Shown: positions 50,196 to 63,000, counted from the first letter of the stretch. The stretch is 64,000 bases of DNA from Plantago major (GCA_026545765.1 CM048839.1:186001-250000), one strand, 5' to 3'. Numbers and translations: made by a program. Notes: generated from the sequence alone by a model not told the origin.

Positions 50196-52342
50196 ATGGA
50201 GAAACAAGGATCGGGCTCAACCTCGCAAGACTTGCAATGCGCGGGGAGACTGGAAATCGAGAGCCCGAAGCCCGTGGGATTTCTCTGCGGATCTATTCAC
50301 ATCAACACTGACGAAGCTTTCCACGATTTCACCTCAGCTGCCCTTGTTTCCTCTTCAGATACGTACGTAACATTTTCACTTTTTATCATCAAAATTTCAT
50401 GGTTCCGTTTCTAATTTTGAAGTTAATTTTGTTGAACAATTGGAACAAACTGGAGAGTTGTTAGTGGTTTTACAATTTTATTGTTACTGTAGCTCATAGT
50501 GGTAGAAAGGTGTGGGGAAATTGGTTAGTGACTTAGAATTATGGTTTTGAAGATTAATTGGTGAATTGTTGGATGCATTGGAGCTCGATTTGTTCTGGGA
50601 CAAAATGTATTCATAGCACACTCTACCGAAAAAGGAACCGAACAAATCGAGCTCCAATGCATCCAACAAATGTATTCATAGCTCGATTTGTCCCTTAATG
50701 GTTTACTCATGTGGGAAATTGTTACATTTTTAAACATGTTCTGTTGTTTATTTTCATACTTGGACTTTCTGCCGCTAATCCGCGAACAAGTAAAATTAAT
50801 TGATTCGCCAGTGTAGTTAAATTATGTGTTTGATGAGTTGTACTTGGCAAAACATTTTGTCTCTATATTATGCTGAATTGCTGATGTCCTCTTCTTGATG
50901 ATCTTATTCATTACTTATCAAGAAATGAAACTGTGTTGGATAAGGCTTGATGTTTGCAATTCTGCAGCATTGTGATCCTTTTTATGTGCTTTAATTGAAA
51001 TAGGGTAAGAGCTCCAAGGTATCAGATGATTTCTTCAGAAACAAATCTGAATACGCTACCTACGCTTTCTAGTACTCCAGATAATGTACTCCCAGTTACA
51101 CCTGTAGAGTCGAGGTTTAGAGAAGGTAAGCATCTTTGTATTTTGCAGCATCGATTGCATATAACATTTTGCTTTTCTAAATGATCTTTTTATGTATGGC
51201 GATTTTGTCTAATTCTGAAGTTCGCTGTGATGTGATGCACCTATATTCTTTTTGTAGTGTAAAGGTTTTGCAATGTTAAATCGTTTTCTTTTGTTTTACT
51301 TGGGACTTGGTAATTTGAAAGTGTTCAAAAACTTTTGGGGTTAAATTTATGTCAACCATAAGGAATTGCATCTTTCCAGAAGCACCATCGCAAGGGGGTC
51401 CTATCACGTCAAACCTAACAAGGAAAGGCGAAGCACTAGCTGTATCTGGTCTGGCAGAGTGTGGGGATGAAATAGATGTGATTGGACAGACACATGTCCT
51501 TAATACTGGGTATGACCTTCAATACTGGGTATGACCTTATGCATCATTATTGCAGTTCTATCTGTTAAACATTCTCGTTCTCAAGTACTCTGTGGTACAG
51601 GCCTGATATTGAAGGTGGAGAGAAACTTATCCAAATACAAAACCATCAGACAAAACCGAAGAATACAGATGACACGTCAACAACTAGAAACACCATGTGG
51701 TCCCATGCGGAAGATCTGGCACTCATCTCCGCTTTCATGCAAATGAGCCAAGATGACACTATTGGTAAGAAGCAGACGTATAAGGGCTTCTTCAAGAAAG
51801 TGGAAGAAAAGTATAAGGAAATATATTTGGGTGGTATGACAATGGGTCTCAATCCTCGAACAGCTGATTCACTCCGCGGTAGATGGACTAGGATGAAGGA
51901 AGAGGTTAATGCATTCGTCTTGGCTTTTGATGAGGCCTCGAGATTGGTCGAGAACCGGAGTGGTTATAATGAAGATGACACACTAAAGTCTGCATTACAA
52001 CTATACAGAGCATCACATAAAAAGCAACAGGATTTCAAATTGCTTCATGCTTGGACTTCTTTGAAGGAATACCCCGAGTGGGAAAATAAAATGAATCGAC
52101 ATCATCCAAAAGCTCCAGTTGGTACGATGGATGATCCCATGGAAGAATGCGGTGGCAGCGGAAGCAAGCGTTTCATGTTGAGTGAAGACAGTGTTGAGAA
52201 TTGCAAACGGCCTATAGGTCTTGACAAGGCAAAGATCGCCCAGAAAGGTGCAACTTCATCTAGCTCGCATATGAATAATATAAGCGAAGGATCTGTTTCA
52301 TTCACTAATTCTTATCCTTATGAGGCTGAATCACAATTATAA
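50196..52342 (+). CDS. Chimeric protein C: EDRF1-like N-terminus fused to Myb/SANT-like domain
   Basis: Exons 50196-50362, 51004-51125, 51380-51509, 51601-52342; all phases agree, 386 residues. N-terminus MEKQGSGSTSQDLQCAG, then the EDRF1-derived exons 2 and 3 with the shared 26-codon loss, then fusion at about 51,655. Myb/SANT-like core: WSHAEDLALISAF, FFKKVEEKYKE, DSLRGRWTRMKEE, FKLLHAWTSLKEYPEW, GSKRFMLSED. Like copy A it lacks the coiled-coil tail, ending YEAESQL where it runs into the leader of copy D. Its first intron has a perfect 30 bp inverted repeat found in no other copy. Its exon 3 donor region also has a small local duplication (TACTGGGTATGACCTT twice, 51,504-51,538). Confidence 0.75.
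50566..50669. repeat. Perfect 30 bp inverted repeat in intron 1 of chimera C
   Basis: Arm 50,566-50,595 (starts TTGTTGGATGCATTGGAGCT) and its exact complement at 50,640-50,669, with a 44 bp spacer. The paralogous intron of copy A (35,970-36,050) has the left arm followed by the uninverted version of the spacer. The inverted arm plus spacer is therefore a reverse-complement copy of adjoining intron sequence, the signature of a replication template switch. Confidence 0.85.
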
Positions 52343-52482
52343 TGATTTTGGGGACCAAAACGAGTTTTCTTTTTAATTCTTCTTTCTTCTTCATTAACCG
52401 GGCATATTGCATAGGAATTGGGAAAAGAAAACAAGTGTCTGTGCTCTAATACACATTTTGGCTCATCAATTCAGTAGTAGCA

Positions 52483-54713
52483 GTGGAGAAACAAGCATCA
52501 GCCTCATCCTCGCGAGACTTGCAATGCGTTGGGAGACTGAAAATCGAGAGCCTGAAGCCCATGGGCTTTCTCTGTGAATCTATTCCCGTGGCCACCAACG
52601 AAGCTATCCAACATTTCACCTCAGCTGCCCTTGTTCCCCCTTCAGATAAGTACGTAACGTTTTCACTTGTTTATTATGAAAATTCCATGGCTCCGCTACT
52701 AATTTGGAAGTTACTTTTGTTAAACAATTGGATTAAATTGGAGAATTGTTAATATCATTCTATTTCTATTGTTTCTGTAGCTCAAATAGAGGGAGAAAGG
52801 TGTGGGGAAGTTGTTTAGTGACTGGTAACTTTTGCTGTGAAGATTAATTGGTGAATTGTTAGATTATTCGAGCTCGGTTTGTTTGTTTCCTTTTCAGTAG
52901 AGTGTGTTTTGACTACATTTTGTCCCGGAAATGGGTGGTGTGCTTACTGGTGTATTATGCTGCGTCCTTTTCTTGATGATCTTATTGATTTCTTATCAAG
53001 AAATGAAAGAAATTGTGTGTTGGATAGGACTTGGTGTTTGCAATTCTGCAGTGTTGTGATTGTTTTTATGTGCTTTAATTGAAACAGGGTAAGTGCTCCA
53101 AGGTATCAGATGATTTCTTCAGAAAGGGATCTGTATACGCTACCTACGCTTTCTAGTACTCCAGATAAAGTACTCCCAGTTACGCCTGTAGAGTCGAGGT
53201 CTAGAGAAGGTAAGCATTCTTCGTTGTTTGCAGAATCAATTGCATATAACACTTTTCTTTGTTTAAATAATCTTTTTACCTATGGTTTCGATTTTGTCAA
53301 ATTCTGATATTTACCGTAATGTGTTGCGCGCACATCTTTTGGGTAGTGTAAAGGTTTTGCAATGCTGAATTGCTTTTTTTTGTTTTTATTTTATTTCATC
53401 TTATTTTTTTATTTACTTGGGACTTGGTAATTTGTAAGTCTTCAAAAACTTTTGGGGTTAAATTTATTTCAACCATAAGGAACTGCATCCTTCCAGAAGC
53501 ACCATCGCAAGGGGGTCCCATCATTTTGAACCTTACAAGCAAAGACGAACGACTAGCTGTATCTGGTCTGGCAGAGTATCGCGATGAAATAGATGTGATG
53601 GGAAAGACACTTGTCCTTAATACTAGGTATGACTTTATGCATCATTATTGCAGTTCTGTCTGTTAAACATTCTCGTTCTCAAGTACTCTGTGGCACAGGC
53701 CTGATATTGAAGAGGGAGAGAAACTTATCCAAAGACAAAACCATCAGACAAAACCGAAGAATACAGATGACACGACAACAACTAGAAACACCATGTGGTC
53801 CCATGCGGAAGATCTGGCACTCATCTCTGCTTTCATGCAAATTAGCCAAGATGCCACTATTGGTAAGAAGCAGACGTACAAGGGCTTCTTCAAGAAAGTG
53901 GAAGAAAAGTACAAGGAAACTCGTTTGGGTGGTATGATAGTGGGTCTCAGTCCTCGAACAGCAGATTCACTCCGCGGTAGATGGACTAGGATGATGGAAG
54001 ATGTTAATGCATTCATCTCGGCTTTTGATGAGGCCTCGAGATTGGTCGAGAACAGTAGTTGTCATAATGAAGATGGCATACTAAAGTCTGCATTACAACT
54101 GTACAGTGCATCACATAAAAAGCAACACAATTTCAAATTGCTTCATGCTTGGACTTCTTTGAAGGAATACCCCGACTGGGAGAAAAAAATGAACTATTAT
54201 CATCCAAAAGCTCCAGTTGGTACGACGGATGATCCAATGGAAGATAGTGGTGGCAGTGGAACCAAGCGTTTCAGGTTGAGCGAAGACAATGTTGAGAGTC
54301 ACAAACGGCCTATAGGTCTTGATAAGGAAAAGAGTGCCCAGAAAGGTGCAACTTCATCTAACTCGCATATGGATAATATTAGCGAGGGATCTGCTTCATT
54401 CACCAATTCATATCCTGCTCATTTAGAGTTAAGTTGTAAGAAATTGCAGTTCGAACGTGAGAGGTTGGAGTATAAGAAATTGCAGCTTGAGCAAAAAAAG
54501 CTTGAGTACCTTTGTTCGAAGATGGATGCTGAGACTGAGGTTGAAGCACTGAAAGCTCAGGCTCAAAAGGAACTTGCTGAAGCTCAGATAGCAGCTGCCA
54601 AAGTTACTAAGATGGGCTTGCTGGTGCAATTGTCTCAGTTTCAGAATCAGGATAAGTTAAGCCCTGATATGTTAGCATTGTTAGAGGCATTGAAGAAGGA
54701 GTTGTTTCCGTGA
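52483..54713 (+). CDS. Chimeric protein D: EDRF1-like N-terminus, Myb/SANT-like domain, coiled-coil tail; start codon lost
   Basis: Exons 52483-52649, 53088-53209, 53497-53626, 53699-54713; frame open for 478 codons. The codon that is ATG in the other copies is GTG here (52,483), so translation from the usual start is doubtful; the next in-frame ATG is at MGFLCESIP (about 52,561), which would remove 26 residues. Core: WSHAEDLALISAF, FFKKVEEKYKE, DSLRGRWTRMMED, FKLLHAWTSLKEYPDW. The tail resembles B: KKLQFERERLEYKKLQLEQ, VEALKAQAQKELAEAQ, LSPDMLALLEALKKELFP. It starts 140 bp after the stop of C, as B follows A. Confidence 0.7.
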
Positions 54714-55882
54714 AGTTCTGGTTCGAGTGTAGTTTCCATATTACTGTTATTTGTTTCACTTGTTACTTATTATGTCACAATAAGTGTGACTTGATTTATG
54801 AGATTGCATTGTAATTATTCTTCCAGTTGTAATTTCTAAGTTACATTTCCCAAGTGTTGCTAAATCCTAATCAATTTGATTAATTTCTGTAGTCAAGTCA
54901 ACGGATCGGGTTGATGACCTGGGTCCCAACAAGAACTACATGCAGTAGTTGCTAAATCGCGTCCGGACCCCAAAGCTAGCTACTAGGTCGAGTTTTGTAG
55001 AGCCGAATCAACTATGTATAACATGTACTCCGGATGTAAACGCCAAGCTCGCTCATAAAATTCATATACCGCACTCAGTGTATGAAAACAACGCAGATTC
55101 TCTCTGCCTAAAGAAAAGAAACAAAAACCTACCAATCTAGCTCGATTCAACCTAAGAAATCGAGATTCAAGCTAGAACTCGATCGGATAATGGAAGCTAA
55201 GTTGGTACAATATCAGCGAATCTATAGAAAAATGGATCAAAAAAGGTTGGCGATCTATTCACACTTAAAAGTTTTTGGAAAGTTGTTTAATGATTTAATA
55301 TGCAAAACACGTTACAGCTTGTTATATAGTTAATTAATGTTTTGAATGATAAATTTAGCTTTGAATTCACATATAGCTTAAAAATAATATGAATGAACAT
55401 CATGATAGTATGTCGGAACATAATTGTGGAGCTATAATATTCATGTTGATTGCGTTCTACTTTATTGTTAGTTATGTATGTCAAGATCAGTTGTAAACAA
55501 TTAAGCTATTGCAGATTAGACCTGGATAGCTAGTGTAATCGTTGGTTTCGGTTTGACAAATCGATGATTATATATTGTTGGGAATCATGAACCGCCTGAA
55601 AACGTATGCGACGATTTGGATTCGATTTCTTAAACATTTGTTTACAGTTTTGTACGGTTCAAAACAAATCAACCGTGCTGTTTTGAACCAAATGAACCGT
55701 TGGCTACGACTTTGGTTCTTTTCTTTTTGTTTTTAAATTAGCAAGAAATTAAAAAGTGTTATTTGTTTATTTACTAAATCTTTGACCAAATAAATTAGAA
55801 AATAAAAAGGGGCTTACACTTCTATAAAAAGATTAAAGTTTTTTGAAAAATTGAATTTTAGGAAATTTATTACTGTTAAATA

Positions 55883-56240
55883 CTAGAGCGTGAGTACACA
55901 CTACGCGTGTTACTGTGATACATATTTACAAATAATTGAACAAATATGTTAATGTAAGTAATATCGTTGTCTTTTTACAATGGATTGCCTGTTTTCGAGT
56001 TGAATTAGGACTTGGATTAGCACAAATTGACATGTTTTAATTTAGTTCGAGATGATGGAGAAGAAAGAATGATTATTATTATTTTTTTCTTATAATAAAT
56101 TGATTTTGTTGGGGTTGAATTATATATTTGAATTTAATTGGAGAAGACATACTGAATTTTTTTAATGATTAAGTTTGTTGAGATGAATTAGGGCTTGAAA
56201 ATTAATTGAAGAAGATAGATTGATTTTTTAAAATTAAAAT
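55883..56240 (-). mobile_element. Helitron-like 3' terminal fragment, second copy
   Basis: On the - strand ends CTAG followed by T, preceded by a weaker hairpin (ACACTACGCGTGT region, 55,897-55,910). The body is related to 24,456-24,850 in the same orientation (shared TCGAGTTGAATTAGG and TTGTTGGGGTTGAATTA-like stretches). No 5' end found. Confidence 0.45.
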
Positions 56241-56698
56241 CTAATTTACATACAATATAGTATTTCATATTGGTCCAACTTAACTTAAATTGAGTACTCA
56301 ATTGTTCAATTTCGTTTTAGTTGCCCATATATATATATATATATATACAATTCCAACCATGAGGTTCAATAACTACGAATAAATGCTAGCTACATCCTCA
56401 GTTGTGTGGGTAGATGAACCTTAAACTTAAACTCGGGGTTTTGGTTACGAAACCAAACCAAACCAAACCAAACCGAAATTTCGAATATGAATAGAGCTTT
56501 CCATTTTGAAACGTCCAAAATTCAACTTACTATCCCTACTTTATTTACTCTATCATGTTTATCTATCTCATACTTTATTTCTATTTATCATACTCTATTC
56601 AATTTATTTTGTAATTTATTACTACCTCTCATATTTTATTTACTCTATAAAACTTGTTTCTGAAAGTTGAATCCGGAACGGAAGTACTAGGGAGTATG

Positions 56699-56860
56699 CT
56701 GCTCCGTCCCTAAAGTTTCATTATATAATTTAATTGAACATTTTACATTTATGGTTTAATATTAAATCGAGACTCATACTCTCTGCTCCGTCCGTAAAGT
56801 TTCATTATATAATTTAATTGAATATTTACATTTATGATTTAATATTAAATTGAGTCAAAG
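56699..56860. repeat. Tandem duplication of MITE-like segment in EDRF1 promoter region
   Basis: Two units of about 75-85 bp, each GCTCCGTCC(C/G)TAAAGTTTC then ATTATATAATTTAATTGAA and TTTAATATTAAAT, adjacent and in the same orientation. The CTCCGTCC end suggests Stowaway-type origin. They lie about 200 bp upstream of the EDRF1-like start codon and are absent from the leaders of the chimeric copies. Confidence 0.65.
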
Positions 56861-57050
56861 TTGAAAAATGTTACATTTATTTTGGCAGGAATGAATAATT
56901 TGAAAGATTTAAGTTACCAAAACCAGTTGTGTTTTCATTTCTTCTCCTTCTTCTTTATAAACCGAACATATATTCTAGAAGAATTGGGAAAAAAACAACT
57001 GTGCTCTGAGAGTCTAATACACACTTTGGCTCATCAAATCAGTAGTAGCG

Positions 57051-60000
57051 ATGGAGAAACAAGGATCGGGCTCAACCTCGCGTGAGTTACAATGCGTTGG
57101 GAGACTGGAAATCGAGAGCCCGAAGCCCGTGGGCTTTCTCTGCGGATCTATTCCCATCACCACCGACGAAGCTTTTCACGATTTCACCTCAGCTGCCCTT
57201 GTTCCCTCTTCAGATACGTGCGTAACATTTTCACTTTTTTATCATCAAAATTTTATGGTTCCGCTAATAATTTTGTCAAAACAATTGGAATGAACTGGAG
57301 AGTTGTTAGTAGTGTTTAATTGTATGGTTACTGTAGCTCAAATATGGGAGAAAGGTGTGGAGAAGTTGTTCATTTGCTTATAATTATGGTTTTGAAAGTT
57401 AATTGGTGAATTGCTAGATGTATTCGAGTGTTATGAATACATTTTGTCTCAGACATGTGTGGAGTGCCTGGTTTGCTTATTCTTGAAATTGGTAGATTTC
57501 TATACATGTCCTATTGTTAATTTTAATATTTGGACTATCTACCATGTATCCGCGAACAAATGAAATTAGCTTATTCGCCAGTATATTGAGCTTTTGCTTG
57601 ATTATGTTTTTGATGCGTTGTAGTACATGGTAAAAACATTTGCCTATCGATTGTGCTGTTCTCTTCGTGATAATCTTGCTGATTAGTGATTACTAATCAA
57701 GAAATGAAGGAAAGTGTGTTTTGGATAAGACTTGATGTTTGAAATTGTGCAGCATTGTGATCTTTTTTATGTGCTTTAATGGAAATAGGGTAAGAGCTCC
57801 AAGGTATCAGATGATTCCTACGGAAACGGATCTGAATTCGCTACCGACGCTTTCTAGTATTCCAGACAAAGTTCTCCCAGTTACACCTGTAGAGTTGAGG
57901 TATAGAGAAGGTAAGCATCTTCTTGATCTGTAGATTAAGTGCGTATAACATTTTGCGCTCTTGTCTTTGCTTGAAGAATATACCAAGTATGTGGATATAT
58001 TCAAACATATTGGGTGTTTAACAGTCTTACCTTAGAAGGTTTATGTGTGTGTAATAAATGTGGGGTTCCAGTTTTACAGCATCGTTCTGGATAACATGAC
58101 ATATTAGCTCAGTTTTCGACATTTATCTGTAAATTTAATCGGTTAATGTGCGCTAAATCAAAGGTTTGTTAGCTTTCTCTTGCCCCAATCCTCTGTGATT
58201 GGTTTGTTTAAATGATCTTTTTACCTATTGTTTTGATTTTGTCAAATTCTGAAGTTTGCCGTGATGTGATGTGTGCAATATTTTGTGGGTAGTGTAAAGT
58301 TTCTGTAATGTTAAATTGCTTTCTTTTTATACTTGGGACCTGGTAATTTGAAAGCGTTAAAAAAAATTCTTGGGAAATTTTTTCTGTCAACCATAAGAAA
58401 TTGCATCTTTTCAGAAGCACCATCACAAGGAGGTCACATCACGTCAAGTCTTACAAGAAAAGGCGAAGCACTAGCTGTATCTGGTCTGGCAGAGTATGGG
58501 GATGAAATAGATGTGATCGCCCCAGCTGACATTTTGAAACAAATATTCAAGATACCTTACTCCAAAAGCCGAGTCTCAATTGCAGTCCGCCGTGTTGGAC
58601 AGACACTTGTCCTTAATACTGGGTATGATTCTTTGCATAGTATTGCATTTTTATCTGTTATATGTTCTTGTTCTAAAGTACTCTGTGGCACAGGCCTGAT
58701 ATTGAAGAGGGAGAGAAACTTATTCGTAGACAACACCGTCAGCCAAAATGTGTAGACCAGTCCTTATTTTTGAATTTTGCTATGCATTCAGTTCGAATGG
58801 AGGCTTGTGATTGTCCACCAAGTCACAATTCTTCCACAAATGAAAAGTATGGATCATCGATCTATTCCAAGCAATACATGCCAAATGAAGTGCCACTTGG
58901 GTCCTCCAATCATCGAAAACAAGGACATGCATCCTTCAGGGCGGATGATGACCTTTGTGAGGATGAAGGAGATGTACATGATCAAGGATTCCCGCAGGAT
59001 GAGAAGGGAAATTTTGTTTTGGGAAAGAAGAATAAGAGAAACAAAGGCCGGGAAGCTGTCAAGAAGGTCGCAGAAGTTAAAGAAAAAACACGGGGTCCTG
59101 TTCAAGAATCTGAAAAGTACAGGAAAACTGGTGATGATGGATTCTTAAGGGTGTTGTTTTGGCAGTTTCACAATTTCCGTATGCTTCTAGGTAGTGACTT
59201 GCTAATTTTCAGCAACGAAAAGTATGTTGCTGTGAGCTTGCATTTGTGGGATGTCTCACGGAAGGTGGTTACTTAACCTTGCATCAGATTTATAGGCCTC
59301 TTCTTATTCCCACCCCTCTTTATTTTTTGAATAGGAACTGTGATTCTGTGATCCATTATCTACGTACTCATCTCGAAAGTTGCATACAGGTTACTCCATT
59401 GACCTGGCTAGAAGCTTGGCTGGACAACTATATGGCTAATGTTCCTGAATTAGCTATCTGCTATCATCAGGATGGTGTTGTTCAAGGTTATGAGCTTCTG
59501 AAAACTGATGATATTTTTCTACTAAAGGGTATATCTGATGATGGAACTCCTGCTTTTTATCCCCAAGTTGTCCAGCAAAATGGCCTTTCAGTTATGAGGT
59601 TTCTGCAGGAAAACTGCAAACAAGAGCCCGGTGCCTACTGGGTAGAACTCTTTCTTGGAATGTTTTCTCAAATTTCTCTTGTTGTTTTTAATGTTTCTCT
59701 AACTTAGTGCTTCATTGTGGCAGCTATACAAAAGTGCTGGAGAAGATGTAATCCAATTGTTTGATCTTTCTGTCATTCCCAAAAATCACACCGCTGATAG
59801 TTGTCATGATAGCTCTAGTTCTTTGCCATCTTTGATTTACAGAGGGAGAAGTGATTCCATACTCGCCTTGGGCACTTTGCTATACCGCATCGCGCACAGA
59901 CTTTCACTCTCAATGGTGCAGTACAGCTATATTGTTATTTTTCCTTTCTTCTTCCAAACTAAAGTTTGCTAAAAGATTTTCTGTGGCAGTCCTCGGATAA

Positions 60001-63000
60001 AAGGGCAAGGTGTGCTAGGCTTTTCCAAAAATGTCTCACTTTCCTTGATGAGCCGGATCATTTGGTATGTTTATTTTAATTCTAATAACGAGGTCATATT
60101 TCCCTGTGTATTACTCATTCACTGGGTTAGGCATTTCAACTGACCATGTGATACTGATGAATAGGTGGTACGTGCTCTGGCTCATGAACAATTTGCACGG
60201 CTTCTCTTAACTTACAATGATGAGTTAGAGTTGACATCTGATATGCTTCCAGTGGAGTCTGAAGTTAAAATTGCTGATGCTGAAGAAGAATCCTATGAAT
60301 TCATCAGTGGAATGTCTGCATCAAATGTTCAAGATATCAGCTATCCCCCAATTATGGCGGTTGAGGAACCGAATAACTTAGTCTGTCTGGAGACTAATCA
60401 AGAAAATTTTGCTGAGGTGTCATCTGATCCAAGTATACCTCCACCTGGAATGCCTATTGTATCAGATAGAGAGGCCGATGAAAATCTATCACATTCTGGT
60501 GATTCTGAGTTTGCTGTTCATTGTTCATCTGAAAGTGAAGATCATGCAGTTCAGACTGTTGCAGACCCTTTAGCCTCTAAGCTGGCTGCGATACATCATG
60601 TTTCTCAAGCTATTAAGTCACTCAGATGGACGCGCCAACTCCAAAGTACTAGACCGGAAGTGAACCATGAAAGTGAAACCGAGGATAATCAACCTCCACA
60701 AATGGATTTCTCTATCTGCGCATGTGGAGATTCTGACTGTATTGAAGTTTGTGATATCAGGGAGTGGCTTCCGACATCAAAATTAGATGATAAATTGTGG
60801 AAACTTGTCCTATTGCTCGGTGAGTCTTATCTGGCCCTTGGGGAAGCTTATAAGGAGAGCAGCCAGCTTTATCAAGCTTTGAAGGTTATAGAACTGGCAT
60901 GTTTGGTTTATGGATCGATGCCTCAAGACAATAAATTCATTTCTTCCATGGTTGGTAGCTCAGTAGCAAAGGTGCAAGTTAGTGACATAAGTGAGAAGGC
61001 AAATCCTGTTCTTGATGAAAGATGTTTCAAGTATGATGATCTGTCTTCCAACTACCTCTTTTGGGCCAAGGCTTGGACCCTGGTGGGAGACGTGTTTGTC
61101 GAGTTCTACTTAATCAAGGGCCAAGAGGTCTCTAAGCAAGAAGAGAGGAAAGGATTTTCCAAGGACTTGAAAATGTCATCTGAAGTATTGAAGGAGGTGG
61201 AAAGGCTGAAGAAAAAGATGGGCCAATTTAACAAAAATTGCAGTTCATGTTCATTAGTAAATTGTAGCTGTCGGAGTGACAGGGCCAGTAGTGGGAGCAG
61301 TGCCAGCTGCAGTACCAGAGACACGCGTTCACCAGGTCATGGCAGAAAGCAAAGTAAGAAATCACGTGGCAAAAGCAGCATGTCTTCCCGTGCTACTGAT
61401 CTTCACAAGAATGCTCCTGATAAAGGAGAGCACATAGGTGAATATAATAAGCATCACAAGCATGATTTTAACAATGGAAATATGATTCTGGGTGGTATTG
61501 AAGAAGCAGCCACCAACTGTCAAAGAGTTGATGGGTCCTTATGGAAAGATAATGCTGGGTCGAAGGAAGAATCTGCAGTGAAAAGGGGTGGTATATTTAA
61601 GTACCTCAGGGGTTCAACAACTGGAGATCTGGATCATACTCTATGTGTTGCCCTTAGCTGTTATGGAGAAGTTGAGAAAATAATGAGTGGGCTTCCTGCT
61701 TCTTCAGCAGAACTACAGTCTTTAGTGAAAAAGAAAGGTTGGGTGTGCAATGAACTAGGTCGAAATAGGCTGGAAAGGAAAGAATTGGGCAAAGCTGAAA
61801 GTGCTTTTGTGGAGGCAATTGTTGCATTTAGACAGGTGGAGGACCATACAAACATCATTTTAATTAACTGCAATTTAGGCCATGGACGACGTGCCTTGGC
61901 AGAAGATATGGTATCAAGGATTGGAAATTTAAAAGAACATGCAATATTTCAAAATGCATATGTGCAGGCACTTGAGGCTGCGAAACAACGGTACAGTGAA
62001 GCACTTAGGTATTATGGGGCAGCAAAAACAGAATTAAACACTCTTGCTGAAAAATCAGGTCCTGTCCCCAGCGCTTTGAAGAATGAAGTCAACACACAGT
62101 TTGCTCATACATATCTGAAGCTTGGCATGTTATTAGCTAGAGAAAATACAGTTGCTGAGGTGAATGAAAATGGCGTTCTGGAAGAGTGCTCTAGTCCTAA
62201 TACCGTAAGCCACACTATATCAGCAAATGATGCAATTCGAGAAGCCTTGTCTTTATACGAGTTGTTGGGTGAGTTGCGCAAACAGGAAGCTGCATATGCT
62301 TATTATCAACTTGCTTGCTATCAAAGAGATTGCTGCTTGAGATTTTTGGAGTCGGATGATATGAAGAGCAACTTAGGCAAGGGTGAAAGTAGTGTGGTTC
62401 AAAGGATAAAGCAGTACTCTTCTTTGGCAGAAAGAAACTGGAAAAAGTCCATGGATTTCTACGGTCCCAAAACACACCCTGTGATGTTCCTGACTATTCT
62501 TCTTGATAGATCAGCATTATCATTTAGCCTCTCAGGTCTTCTCCACTCAAATACGGTATGTTTATGGATTTTGGACTTGGTAGTTATTCATGATACCTTC
62601 TCTCACAAATTTAAAATGAATTTGAGTAGAAGTGTCTGACAGTTTGAAAACAACTTCTGTCAACCACTTGTCATTTCTACCACGTCTAGTTTTATTTTTA
62701 GTACTTGTGAACCTTGAACTTTCGTCCGCTGATCCCAGATGACAAGAATATGGAATTACCATCAATTTTGGTGGAATATTTTCTATCAAGTAAAAATTAC
62801 AAGGTGTAGAATACAAGATAAAGCAGTAGGCAGTGCTTGCAGAATTATAAGGTGTAGGTACTTATCAAAATAGGAGATACTGTCTATGTTAAATATTTAA
62901 AACACGCTTTAAATTGTTGTATATAATTGGCAACATACTAGTGAGGGCTGTGAGGCTATGTGGGGAATGACACAAACCTTTGCAGGACAATATCCGTGTC

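Larger units (their letters stand above)
54714..57050. other. Spacer upstream of EDRF1-like gene
   Basis: Begins with the 3' flank of chimera D, similar to that of chimera B up to the point where RING copy 3 begins. It holds a Helitron-like terminal fragment (55,883 onward), a (TA) run at 56,327-56,346, a tandem duplication at 56,699-56,860, and from about 56,880 the shared EDRF1-type leader (AATTTGAAAGATTTAAG, ACCAAAACCAGTTG, TTCTTC runs). No gene recognised. Confidence 0.5.

Noticed and set aside
36991-54016. Repeated - strand frames of 60-90 codons (containing ISLYFSSTFLKKPLYVCF-like sequence) in every chimera
   Set aside because: They are antisense shadows of the Myb-like exon and recur only because the exon recurs.
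58777-59148. Alternative 123-codon frame inside EDRF1 exon 4
   Set aside because: Out of phase with the conserved EDRF1 frame that joins both flanking exons.
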